Assembly: GCA_003254925.1 (NCBI GenBank)
Contig: QANZ01044946.1
Location: 1 to 64,000, forward strand
DNA length: 64,000 nt
From: Chamaecrista fasciculata
Taxonomy: Eukaryota > Streptophyta > Magnoliopsida > Fabales > Fabaceae
Direction: 5' to 3'
The notes under the pieces are model-generated. The model searched no databases. It was given only the letters and a program-made list of their open reading frames with translations, and was not told the DNA's origin. The translations under genes and the position numbers were made by a program. Every line of letters starts with the position of its first letter. The stretch's first letter is position 1. Shown in pieces: positions 25,701 through 35,984 of this stretch.

Positions 25701-27480
25701 GACTCCGGAGCAGCAGTATTATGTTGCTAAATTGATGGGATTCCAGTTTACAGTGGTGTATCGAGCTGGGAAAACGAATCAGGTAGCGGACGCCTTGTCC
25801 CGTGTTGATGATGAGGGGCTGACTGTAGAATCTGAGCAGTGCTTTATGTTTTCGGGTGCACATCATCTCATTTTTGATGAATTGCGCCTTGCTCATACTG
25901 AGAATGAGGAAATGAAGGCTTTGCGAAAACAGTTTGATGATGGAGAGTTGACGTCGGAGTATACGGTGCGTGATGGGTTAGTTTTTTATTGTGATAGACT
26001 GTGGGTACCTGCTATTCGATCGTTACAGCAGAAAATTCTGGATTATTTTCATTCATCTCCAGCTGGTGGTCATGGTGGTGTAACGAAGACTTACAGAGCG
26101 ATTGCAGAGCTTTTTTATTGGAAAAATATTAGACCAATGGTGCAGGATTTTATTAAGCAATGTCAAGTATGTCAGCAAGCTAAGTATTCAACTCAGCGAC
26201 CTCAAGGTTTGCTTCAACCTTTGCCAATTCCGCTGCGTCCTTGGGATGAGTTGTCAATGGATTTCATTGTAGCACTTCCAGTTTCAAATGGCTTTACTGC
26301 TATTTTGGTGGTTGTTGATCGATTGACAAAAGGAGCTCATTTTGTGCCTTTGAAACCTCATTTTACTGCAAGTTCGGTGGCTGCTGAATTTATCAAGTAT
26401 GTGGTGAAGTTGCATGGGTTTCCTCGTCATATTGTGTCGGACCGGGATTCGCTTTTCATGAGTATTTTCTGGAAGCAATTAATGAAGCATAGTGGAGTGC
26501 AGCTTCATTATACTACAGCTTACCATCCTCAATCTGATGGTCAAACTGAGGTGGTAAATAGGTGTGTGGAGCAATATCTCAGATGTTTTGCTTGTGATCA
26601 GCCGCATATGTGGTCTCAATTTTTGGCATGGGCTGAATTGTGGTATAATGCTTCTTATCATTCGGCTTCGGGTATGACTCCTTTTGAGGCTTTGTATGGC
26701 TTCAATCCTCACATTATTCCTGCGGCTTTACCTGAGCCTATCACAGTAGCTGCAGTAGCTGACTTAGTCAAGCATCGTGAGGATTTACGTGTCCTATTGG
26801 TGGCCAATTTACGTCATGCTCAGGAGCAAATGAAGAAGACAGCTGATGCTAGGCGCAAGGATGTTAGTTTTGAAGTGGGTGATTGGGTTTGGTTGAAGTT
26901 TCAACCTTACCGACAGAAATCTGTGGCCAAGAGATTGAATCAAAAGTTGGCAAAGCGTTTTTATGGTCCTTATCAGATTCTGGAGCGTATTGGTATGGTT
27001 GCTTACAAGTTGCAGTTGCCGGAAGGTAGTAAAATTCATAATGTCTTTCATGTTTCTCTATTAAAAGCTTTTCAGGGGACTCCTCCTTCGGAGACTCGTG
27101 CATTGCCTGAGTATTTGGAGCCGTTTACTACGTATCCAATGGCTTTGGTGGGGCAACGGGAAGTTTCTACTGAGGATGGACTGCAGAAACAGGTGTTAGT
27201 TGAATGGGCTGGCTTACCGCGGGAGGAAGCTACTTGGGAAGTCTTTGCAGATGTTCAAGCTTTGTTTCCTGATCTCAACCTTGAGGACAAGGTTGTTTTT
27301 GAAGCGGGGAGTATTGATATGGGTCAGCCAGTAGAGGTTCAGGAGGAAGTCCAAATTGGGAAGGAAGTTGGAAACGGATCTGTTGGGTCTGTTGTAGCTG
27401 AGGATTCAGTTAGTAGGATTCTTCCAGCAAAGAGGACACGTAGACCGCCAGGGTGGTTAGATGGGTTTGTTACTGCTTGA
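22753..27480 (+). CDS. gag-pol polyprotein of the gypsy chromovirus
   Basis: This is one long frame of about 1575 residues, counted from the first ATG after the 5' LTR and primer-binding region. Gag and Pol are fused in one frame, as in many plant chromoviruses that use a single polyprotein. The last part is encoded by the beginning of the 3' LTR. Confidence 0.9.
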   Translation: MTGGTRIDQLETSTAALREAQSKLEGQMVELREEFQKSHAVVETKMSVFSEQMARVESLILQSVRGKAKVEIGGSSEMATRCDRKTEVTDGGNSYFPGRNLKVEVPRFDGTDVEDWIFKIKEFFELYATPLNQRIRISSLHMGGAAFKWYQWLVENDIHYTWPEFMNALLLRFGRTVYDDPKAALKRVVQTGTVAEYYAAFEGVAMQIKGLAEEFYVSFFIEGLQEHLQCDVLLAQPANLQAAVAIAKLHERKYAKVQALNRSSYSRYNTYSKGGSNFNPVTVSSGGSLGVSNDAVSTGKSGVVSKATNETSVVSKETAFKKLIAAELKEKREKGLCYYCDAKYSRNHRCQAAFNLLIGQEELHALLHGDSEDEEEFVEVSNELMSLTPAISLNAIEGDYHPKTLRVTGFFKKEPLRILIDSGSSFNFIKASVVKRLHMKMVPVKEFRVVTGGGEKLVCDKKCEQVSLVVQDTTIVADLYVLEVTGCDIVLGIQWLADLGNIVANFKKMMISFMLDGRRVQFQGDSLINPEPLSHKLLQKSISHDNVAGIFALQCVSTAEQLTPCNEKVPACIQSVLEDFVQVFREPTELPPQRGVEHVIELLPGHGPVNVRPYRYPQFQKEEIERLVDEMLRTGVVRDSQSSFSSPVLLVKKKDGTWRFCVDYRALNEATVKDKFPIPTIDEIMDELQGSAYFSKLDLRAGYHQIRMREADIHKTAFRTHLGHYEFVVMPFGLTNAPATFQYAMNRIFKPFLRKFVTVFFDDILVYSKTLEEHVGHLRAVLNVLVENVFFAKLSKCSFCQTSIDYLGHVVSREGIAVDQQKIKAMIEWPRPTTVKQLRGFLGLTGYYRKFVRHYAQVAYPLTDLLKKNQFQWSQDAQDAFDSLKTLMTETPVLALPNFNKVFVVETDASNKGVGAVLSQDGHPLAYFSKKLTSHLAVASAYVRELYAVTQSVLKWRHYLLGRHFIIKTDHKSLRELMFQVVQTPEQQYYVAKLMGFQFTVVYRAGKTNQVADALSRVDDEGLTVESEQCFMFSGAHHLIFDELRLAHTENEEMKALRKQFDDGELTSEYTVRDGLVFYCDRLWVPAIRSLQQKILDYFHSSPAGGHGGVTKTYRAIAELFYWKNIRPMVQDFIKQCQVCQQAKYSTQRPQGLLQPLPIPLRPWDELSMDFIVALPVSNGFTAILVVVDRLTKGAHFVPLKPHFTASSVAAEFIKYVVKLHGFPRHIVSDRDSLFMSIFWKQLMKHSGVQLHYTTAYHPQSDGQTEVVNRCVEQYLRCFACDQPHMWSQFLAWAELWYNASYHSASGMTPFEALYGFNPHIIPAALPEPITVAAVADLVKHREDLRVLLVANLRHAQEQMKKTADARRKDVSFEVGDWVWLKFQPYRQKSVAKRLNQKLAKRFYGPYQILERIGMVAYKLQLPEGSKIHNVFHVSLLKAFQGTPPSETRALPEYLEPFTTYPMALVGQREVSTEDGLQKQVLVEWAGLPREEATWEVFADVQALFPDLNLEDKVVFEAGSIDMGQPVEVQEEVQIGKEVGNGSVGSVVAEDSVSRILPAKRTRRPPGWLDGFVTA

Positions 27481-27728
27481 CGTGGATGTGGAAGTCACGT
27501 GGATTCTGTTATGAAATTGGTTGTGGTTTCTGGTTATAGCTGGGTAGCATTTGGGTAATAGGCAGATATGGATTTGGTGAGATTTTCGTGATCTTTGTGG
27601 AGTGGCCTCTCACTCGAATAGAGGAATTGCTTTTTCTGTATTTGTTTTCCATTGATAGTAATACATTGCAGAGTTCATTTTTCCTTTACTTCTCTGTTGT
27701 CATTTCTATTAGACTTGATCTGTTATCA
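27315..27728 (+). repeat. 3' LTR of the gypsy element
   Basis: This is identical by eye to 22324-22737. It contains the last part of the polyprotein frame, so coding sequence and LTR overlap. Confidence 0.9.
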
Positions 27729-29013
27729 TTCATCAAATCATCAATTATATTTTATTTGAGTTAAAAATATAATCACTCAATTTCATTCTAAGATTAATTT
27801 TTTAACATAAATATCTAATTAATAGTTACTTCTTAATTGTCGAAACCACCTCCATTTATATTACACCAAAAAACTTATAGGAGAGTGTTGAAATTTGAAT
27901 GGCACTTTGAGTTCTCAGTACCGAAGCCGAAACTCTTGAAAGCTCATTAATGTATTCAGATTTTCAGAATCTGATTCCAAGAAATGTAATTTTAATGGAT
28001 GCAGTTTTAAGAGAAAAAAAGAAGAGAAAGAAATATAAGGGTCTCATTGTTTTTTTAATTTTATTTAAATTAAAAATAATAATTTAACTTCTGAATTTAT
28101 ATTGAGTAAATAAATTAATTTTTAAATAATTAAAATATACTGTTTTTAAAGAATTTATTTTTGAATGATTGCTGTAATTTAACTTCTAAATTTATAGAAG
28201 GTACCAAAATGTAATTTACACTATTTATTTAATAATTGCACCCAAATCAGAATTGACAATATTTTTAAAGAATTTATTTTTGAATGATTGCTGTGATTTC
28301 TTTTATAAAAACACCAATATACTGCTATTATTTGATAATTTTATTAACGACATCTTAATGGATTCGACACTATTTTTAAGGTCATCTCAATTCTCAGAGC
28401 CTTATAACCAGTATCACTGAGACTGCCCTCTCGTAGGTCGCCGTACAATGCTGATTAAGTTCAAAAACACCTAAACGATGTACATGAATTTGTTGAATCT
28501 CACTCTGGGCTTCCAGTTTACGGAAAGATCAACATTGAAGATAAAATGACAATGTTTCCATAATGAGTCACTTTCGTTGTACTGTTTTCTATTTTTATTT
28601 TTATAGAAAAAAAAATGACTAAAAACGTATTTTGTATAATTTTTTTATAAATGTTTTTTGAAAATATTTTTTGAAACAAGCTAAAAATAAAAAACGTGAA
28701 AAAACGTTTTCAGTATCATTATTTAGTAATAATCAAACTTAAAAGCATATAAAAATTAACGTTATTCAAATTAACATAATTTAAATATAAATGAAAACGA
28801 TTTTTTAATTTTATAAAACAAACATATTTTTTAAATATTGAAAATTTAAAAATAAAAATAAAATTTCAGAAATGAACACATAAAATAAAAATAGAAAACA
28901 TTTCCATAAACAATCAAGTTTGCAAAACACCAATTCAACATATCCTATATGGTGATCAAATTATTCAACAAAAAAGTAATAACATAGGAAACAGAGGGTG
29001 GATGGGATCAGAT
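27729..29013. other. continuation of the EH1 upstream flank, then the EH2 3' flank
   Basis: About 27790-27960 matches the EH2 upstream region (near 31000-31130; shared aacataaatatctaatt and cacctcc), so the gypsy element split a duplicated flank. About 28530-28565 matches the EH1 3' flank. About 28580-28906 is bounded by inverted ttttctatttttatttt-like ends and may be a further MITE. No coding sequence is seen. Confidence 0.55.
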
Positions 29014-30707
29014 TCAGAACTTGGTGATGAAGTCGTAAATGTGAGTGCTAATATCCGCAGCTGCTTCTTGATTGTTGAAGTGGCCCACTCCTTCCTGCAC
29101 AATCACTTCCTCCAAATTCGGCACATCGTTCTTGAATCCTCCTCCATTTATATACTGCATGATCATTGGCGTAGTGTACACCATGTCCAATTCCCCTGTT
29201 ATGAACTTCACTGGTACATTCACTTTCACTCCTTGCCATGGTGCTGTCAGCTCCCAATTCCTGCAATACATATTCATACACATACAACAATGGTCTCAAC
29301 AATTCATAACTGAAAGCATAGAAGTAAACCTAAAAAATGAATATGAAGTTATGAACATACAGGTTGAGATTTCTATAGTAGTTCAAGCCTCCAGTGAAGC
29401 CAGACTTGTCAAACTTGGAAGTATAATAAGCAAGATCTTCTTCTGAGAGCCAAGAGGGCAATGGCTGTTGAGCATTTCCACTTGGGTCGTGTCCGATTCC
29501 ATCTTTTGGAAGCACTGGGGGACCAGTATTGCGTGTTGTAAGGATATGCTTCAATACTTGTTCAGTACCAATTTTGGCCATCTCAGCTTCTGCCTTCCCT
29601 GGTTCCTGTCACATTTCAACCCAATGATCCCATCATTTACCAAATGTGTATTAAGTATAATTTAACTTAATGGAACGTTTATGCATACTGATGAATTGGA
29701 ACAGCTAAAATAATGAAAAAATGCGCTCAAGTGTTGAGAGGTATAACCAAAGGTGCCAGAGCAGAGCAATCAACAAACAATTTTGTTTCATGTTTATTAT
29801 TGTTAATACTTAATACAAATTGATCCTCTCCTTTCTTTTTTTGGTTCAAATTTGACCCTCTCCTGGAAACTCAATATAAGCTACTTTAATCTAAAGTCAA
29901 TCTCAGTCCATCTCAATTCTCAAGCCATCAATTTCTTTTATCCCTAACAGTGCTTTAAATAGTCAACACCCTTTTTCTCTAGTTACCTGCATCCTCGAGT
30001 CGTGAGTGCCATAACGGGGAAGATTCCCAACAAACAGAACCAGCCCTATAACCGCTATTAAATTCTCACCGAACAAGAATATTAATCCATTTTAGGCAAA
30101 AATCGAGAAAGAAAAGTACTAATCACAAGAAAAAGGCCGACAAATACAATTAAATTAAGTAGTTAGGTTGAAGATACGGAATACGGATTCTGATACAATC
30201 AGTGGGTAAAATGAGAAAGCAAAAAGAATATAATAGAAGGACCTGGAATCTGCAGATGTAGTAATCGTCACCGTACAAAGCTCGCATGCCATCAACGGTC
30301 CTGATTTTAGGGTTCCTAGCCAAGAGAGGCACACTGAGGCAAACATAGGCCTTGATTTTTTCAGGGCGAAACATGCATAGAAACCAACCGATGATGGCTC
30401 CCCAATCATGAGCCACAAGGAACACTTGATCGACGCCAAGAGAGTCGATCAGAGCAACGAGGTCGCCGACGATATGAAAGCACGTGTAGCTATTGATCGC
30501 CGCCGGAGCTTCGGTGTCGCCGTAGCCTCGGAGATCCGGCGCGACGGCGCGATAACCGCGAGAGCTGAGAGAGAGAATCTGGTGGCGCCAAGAGTACCAG
30601 AGCTCAGGGAAGCCATGAAGGAACAAAACGACAGGTCCTTCTCCTTTCTCTGCTACATGCATTTTGATGCCGTTTACTTCCACCGTTCTGTGCACTATTC
30701 CTTCCAT
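29014..30707 (-). CDS. soluble epoxide hydrolase EH2
   Basis: Exons 30243-30707, 29361-29605 and 29014-29260 have the same sizes as in EH1 and encode 318 residues. HGFP, nucleophile Asp101 (VAHDWGA), GDDYYICRF, LNYYRN, GELD and GHFNNQE are all present, so activity is expected. Exon 1 differs from EH1 at only 4 of 155 residues, but exon 2 differs at roughly 36 of 81. The exon 2-3 part (KDGIGHDPSG, INGGGFKNDV, VIVQEGVG) is closer to the EH3/generic type. Intron 1 is 637 bp against 96 bp in EH1. The contrast suggests gene conversion or unequal exchange with a breakpoint near intron 1. The upstream flank is shared with EH1. Confidence 0.95.
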
Positions 30708-32671
30708 CTTTCTTTGTTTTTGCTGTGATGTGGTTTCTGAATGAGGCACCAATCAATTTATACGAGACGGCTGAACGGCCCTTTAAGTTCTTATCACAAA
30801 ATACACAGGCAAGAGCTCTTGATAACACTCATTAATGTAATCAGATTTTCCGCACTTTTTCTATCTAATTACTGGCACCAATTAGGACAATTTTTTTTTG
30901 GTAATTAAATTACGACAAAAGTTAAAGTTTCTTGGTATTAACAAAAAAGTAATAATTTATTAGTTATGTATTATTTGAGTAATGTTTTAACATAAATATC
31001 TAATTGTTGAAACCACCTCCCTTTATATTACACCAATAAACTTATAGGAGAGGGTTGAAATTTGAGTGGCACTTTAAGTTGTCAGCACCAAATACAAAAG
31101 CTCTTAAAAGCTCATTAATGTATTTCTTTTTTGGCCTGAACTCATTAATGCATGCAAAAATAAATACTTCTCACAAAAGGAATTATTTATCTATTTTTCT
31201 ATGTATAAAATTATAATTAATAATCTAGTTTTAATATTACCTATTTTGATTTTTATTAAGAAAAACACGTGTTGTTTTTATTAAATACTTCTCAATAATT
31301 TTAAAATTTCAATTAAAATATACGGAATAGTAATTTATTATAGAGTACTATTTCAGAGAAAAGAAATAAAAAACATAAAATAAGAGAGATTTTTTTTCTC
31401 AAAAAACAAGAGTTCTTTAGCTACTAAAGAATAAAGTTTGTTAATATATTAAAAAAAATAAAGAATAAAGTTAGTTATAAAATATTTGTTTACTTCGTTT
31501 CAGACGGCAGGCGTTGAGAAATCCATTCCAAAAGTCATCGCGGGGTCTTATACTCTTATCTTTATACTGACTATGCTCACAATTATGTAATAAAATTTTA
31601 AAACTCTTATCTTTATAGCATATACCTGTCATAATATTTTCTTTTTGTCATATCATACGTAATAAAATTTTAAAACACTCATACCACGTGCTATTTTTTT
31701 TAAAAAAAAAAAGTCAACAACAAAAATATTTTGATCTACACTTGCCTAACAATTTCTAAACCACAGCCCCATAAATTCAATGATGAAAAAGGTAAATGAT
31801 ATAATGAATATGTTTTCAGATTGTTTAGGATAAATGATATGTTAACAAATGAATTAATAAATTGTTAAAAACTTAAAATAATTTATTATGACATTGTATT
31901 GAATAATTAAATCATTTACAAAATTTTAAAATAACAACAAATCAAATAGCTCATTATAACTTAATAAAAATTCAGAGCTAGTTTTTTATCAATAAATTCA
32001 GCGTAATATTTAAAGCTATCCACTGCCGGTTAGATGACATATGTGGTGGTTGATAAATTTCAAAAACAGCTGTATGTGTGACATGGACGTGCTTGGTTGA
32101 TTTAAATGTAATGACAATGGACGAACCGTGATTTATCATTTAGGTAGATTTCAAAATTAGTTTGCATCATTTGATTCTTTTGACAGAAAAAAAGTTTATC
32201 TAAGCGATAAAAGTAACCCATAGTAATTTATTAAAATAGTTTTATCAATAAACCATATTATCTGTCAGATCTTTAATTAAAAAAAAAGAGCGATTTAGCT
32301 AACAAGTAAATAAGTTTTTTTTTAGTAATAACCTTAAAAATAGAATATTTGTTCAGTTCGTCTGGAACGGCTGGAATATTCTGTGATATTTCATAGGCAT
32401 ATGATGGTGACATTTGGAAATTGACATAGCTACAATTATATTTTGAAATAAATATGATTTTTTACCAAAAATAAATAAGATTCAATGCTAGACAAAAAAT
32501 AAAGAGACAAGATACATTTTTCAATTCTAGCTGATAAAAAAAATAAATGAGAGAATAAGTAATCTAATTAAATTAAACTTTTGAATATGTATAGTTTATG
32601 TTTTTTTTTAAAAAACGTTTCGTAGATGATTTAATTTATAAACTGTCATATAACAAATATAATCTAATTTT
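30708..32671. other. EH2 upstream flank and AT-rich spacer
   Basis: A TATA-like TATAAAT on the minus strand lies at 30756-30762, at the same place as in EH1. The flank to about 31130 is the duplicate of the EH1 upstream region without its MITEs and gypsy insertion. The rest, to 32671, is extremely AT-rich and holds no recognised gene. Confidence 0.5.
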
Positions 32672-33476
32672 AAAATTTTGATTGAACGTTCAAATTGGTC
32701 TTAAATATGTACTATTAAGTTCATTTTGGTCATAAATGTTTTAAAGGTTTCATATTGGTCTTAAATATTTTCATTGAGTTTCATTTTAGACTAAAATATT
32801 GAACTATACCTCTCTTGTTTCATGTTCGAGTCGTTAATAAATAAAGTCAAATCAGATTTCAAAAGTGAGCCGCTCGATTCACTATCAAATAAGCGAAGTT
32901 AATTATATTTCTCTTAACTTGTTTCAAATTTGAATGTGATGGATTTGAAACTACAAGTTCATCTTAATGATTTTTTTTATTATCCATTTGAAATCGTCAA
33001 CAAAGAGGTAATATGATATTTGAAAGTGGGTTTGAAACCAATTTTTTTTTTCCGAACCCCCATTTCGAACTCAATTTGACTTTATTTGCTAATGGTTCCA
33101 ACTAAACGAGAAAAAAAAGAAAGACTAGTTAATTACTTGTAGCTCTCAACTCATCGCATTCGAATGTAAAACGAGAGAGATATGAATAAATAAAGTGAAA
33201 CAAGTTGCCTACTTTTGGAACTAGCACGATTTAACCCTACTTACCGATGACTCATACTTAATAGAAAAAATAATTGTCAAAAACAACTTTTAGCTCTAGA
33301 CTTATTACATTTGAATTTGAAACGAGAAAATATGACTACATTGAATAAATTGAGACCGAAATAAAACTCAATAGAAATATTTGTGACCAATATGATGAAG
33401 TTTTTGAAATAATTAGGACCAAAAGAAATTTAGAAGTATACATTTAGAATCAATTTGAATATTTGACCCAAAATTG
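32672..33476. mobile_element. foldback / Mutator-like non-autonomous element (about 0.8 kb)
   Basis: The arms are long, diverged inverted repeats (left caaattggtcttaaat and cattgagtttcatttt, right their inverse near 33360-33470). Internal arms are also inverted (cttgtttcatgttcgagt against its inverse near 33310). No coding capacity was seen. Confidence 0.6.
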
Positions 33477-33823
33477 TTCACACTTATTAATTCAAGGATA
33501 TTTTTCGTTTACTATAACTTGATAAAGGAACTCAAAATATAATTGAATATCCGTGCCAGCCAATGCAAAGTTTGATTGTACTTTTCTAAATGCTGGTAAA
33601 AGTATTTTAGCTTCAATTTATGTATTTTTAAAAACTTTCATTATATACAATGTAAAAGAATTTAACCTTTCTTATAAAATTCTTCATACAAAAAATTAAA
33701 GACAAATTTGCTTTTGATTTTATTATTTATTATTACATTTGATATTGATCAAAGTTGAATATTGTTGCGTTAAATAGCAACCAAAAAAACAACAAAATAT
33801 AGACTTTTTAATAAAAGTATAAA

Positions 33824-33916
33824 GCCTAAAAGACCTTTGGCTCTTTGGTTGGAGTTATATTCTCTAATCAAGAAGCCATGGGTTCGAATTGGCAAGAAGA
33901 AGCAAAAATAAAATAA
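33824..33916 (+). mobile_element. short tRNA-derived SINE with 14-bp target duplication
   Basis: A-box-like tggctctttggttggag and B-box-like gggttcgaattgg are followed by a tail of aaaat repeats. The perfect 14-bp direct repeat aataaaagtataaa flanks the element (33810-33823 and 33917-33930), the mark of target-primed retroposition. The body is too short and unpaired to be a tRNA. Confidence 0.75.
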
Positions 33917-34288
33917 AATAAAAGTATAAATAAAGTAAGTTTGTTTTGGGTCAAATCACATGCTATCTTTTAATTTCCAATAAGAGAGCGACATCTCAAC
34001 AAAACAAAAACTAGTAGTTGGCTATTCAATGGCTATCCATTAATCCTTTCAATTCAAAAGGCATACACGAAAAGGCAAAAGGCTACCCATTCAATTGAAA
34101 GGCATACGCGAAGAAAACAAAACAAAAAAAAAAGCCTATAGGAATTGAAAATGAGAATAAAACTAGAAATAAACAAACTAGCTAGGATTGGCACAGATAG
34201 AGAATGACATCACATGTATAACTGAAGAGAACTAATTAAGGACAAGAGTGAAGCGGTGAGAATACAAAAAAACAGGGAAAGCATGAGA

Positions 34289-35335
34289 TCAGAATTTGTT
34301 GAAGAAGTCGTAAATGTGATTACTAATTTCGTCAGGTGCTTCTTGGTTGTTATAGTGACCTATTCCTTTCTGCACAATCACTTCCTCCAAATTAGGCACA
34401 TCTTCCTTGAAACCACCTCCATTGATATAATCCTTCATCCCCATAGAAGTATACACCACGTCTAGCTCACCCGTTATGAATTTCACTGGCACTCTAATCT
34501 TTACTCCAGTCCACGGTGCTGTCAGTTCCCAATTCCTGCAATTAATTAATCAAATTAAACCTGCATATTAATTAATACATGAATAATCAAATGAAATAAC
34601 TATATATACATACGGGTTGAGATTTCGATAGTAGTTCAAGGGGCCAGTGAAGCCAGATTTTTCAAATTTAGAAACATAATAAGCGATGTCTTGTTCAGAA
34701 AGCCAAGAGGGGGGAGTGTAAGGCATGTGGTGATTGAAGCCATTGCCATACTCTCCTTTAGGCAAGAGAGGAGGTCCTGTTTTGCGAGTGGTGAGAATGT
34801 TCTTGATGACAAATTTGGTGCCAACTTTTGCCATGTCAGCCTCCATTTTTCCCACTTCCTGAAACCTACATATGTAATAGTCATCTCCGTATGAAACACG
34901 CATGGCATCCACGGTTTTGACTTTGTCTTTGGGGTTTCTACGGAGGAAACAGAAAGGCACAGAAAGACACACATAGGCTTTGATTCTGTCTGGGCGAAAC
35001 ATGCACAAATACCACCCTATAATGGCTCCCCAATCATGACCCACCACAAAGGCCTTTTCCACATTCATGGAGTCCATGAGTGCGATGAGGTCACCAACAA
35101 TGTGGAACGCCGTGTACGAAGACACCAACGACGGCGACTCCGTGTCCCCGAAGCCGCGAAGGTCCGGCGCCACCGCTCGGTAACCCCGGGACCCCAGAGA
35201 CACGATCTGGTGCCGCCATGAGTACCATAGCTCAGGGAAGCCGTGCAAGAATAACACCACTGGGCCTTCCCCTTTTTCAGCAACATGCATTTTGATGCCG
35301 TTCACTTCAACACTTGTGTGCTTTATTCCCTCCAT
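34289..35335 (-). CDS. soluble epoxide hydrolase EH3 (intron 1 lost)
   Basis: Two exons, 34614-35335 and 34289-34535, encode 322 residues. The first exon corresponds to exons 1 and 2 of the other copies fused without a scar: it reads CRFQEVGKMEA straight through the point where EH1, EH2, EH4 and EH5 have intron 1. The active-site set is complete (HGFP, VGHDWGA, GDDYYICRF, LNYYRN, GELD, GHYNNQE). The protein is the most divergent of the array: it starts MEGIKHTSVEV and has a 4-residue longer loop (VPFCFLRRNPKDKVK). It probably differs in substrate preference, which cannot be read from sequence. The remaining intron is at the conserved position. Confidence 0.95.
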
Positions 35336-35984
35336 AATATATTATCTGCCTCTCTAAAGCTAAAAAAATCTTACTCGAGATGAGAGGTTAATTACTTACA
35401 CAGGGTGGGGCTTGTTTGTTGTATGGACATATATATATACATGTTACATGTAGTGCGGATCGGATGGATATGGATGAGTGTACTGTTGTATAAGCTGCTA
35501 CCTCTTCCTCTTAATTTAATAAAAATAATAATTTCTCAAAACTAACTTGACACTTACGTGTATGACCCATCCTGGAAAACTGCTTTAACTTTGTATGTTC
35601 CGCGGAATCTCTCCCCATTATGGGGAACTTGAAACTTTAAAGATTATATTATATTACATTCACATTTATTCTCAACAATATTGTTGTCTACAAGCTAAGG
35701 ATTTTTCCTTTAAACAAAAGTTATTCCAAATATAGATTTTCAGAAATAAAAATATGAGAAAATATAATTTTTAATCTTTAAATTGGTAGGGAAAATTTAC
35801 AAAAAAATACTATAGCTATAGCACACTAGTTTTTAGTCTTTGAATTTACTTTTTTTATCTCAAGATTTGTGCAATAAATATTTAATAACCTCTATACAAA
35901 ATGCTGACATGAATAGATATTAAATTAGATCCCAATACGTATTTCAAATACTTCGTACAATGCCCAATAAGTTATTGGGCGTTC
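35336..35984. other. EH3 upstream spacer
   Basis: This contains the probable EH3 promoter and AT-rich DNA. No gene or recognised repeat was seen before the plastid-like segment. Confidence 0.5.

Larger units (their letters stand above)
22324..27728 (+). mobile_element. Ty3/gypsy chromovirus, apparently whole, very young
   Basis: The two 414-bp LTRs (22324-22737 and 27315-27728) look identical by eye and start TGATATGG and end TTATCA. Between them lies a single long gag-pol frame. Parts in order: a retrotransposon Gag domain, a CCHC-like knuckle, an aspartic protease (DSGSSF), a reverse transcriptase (VDYRALN, FFDDILVYS), an RNase H (ETDASNKGVGAV), an integrase with its zinc-binding region and DD35E core, and a C-terminal chromodomain-like segment (VEWAGLPREEATWE). 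The reading frame runs into the 3' LTR. The domain order and chromodomain place it in the plant chromoviruses, probably near the Reina-type lineages. Identical LTRs imply a very recent insertion. No clear 5-bp target duplication was seen. Confidence 0.92.
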
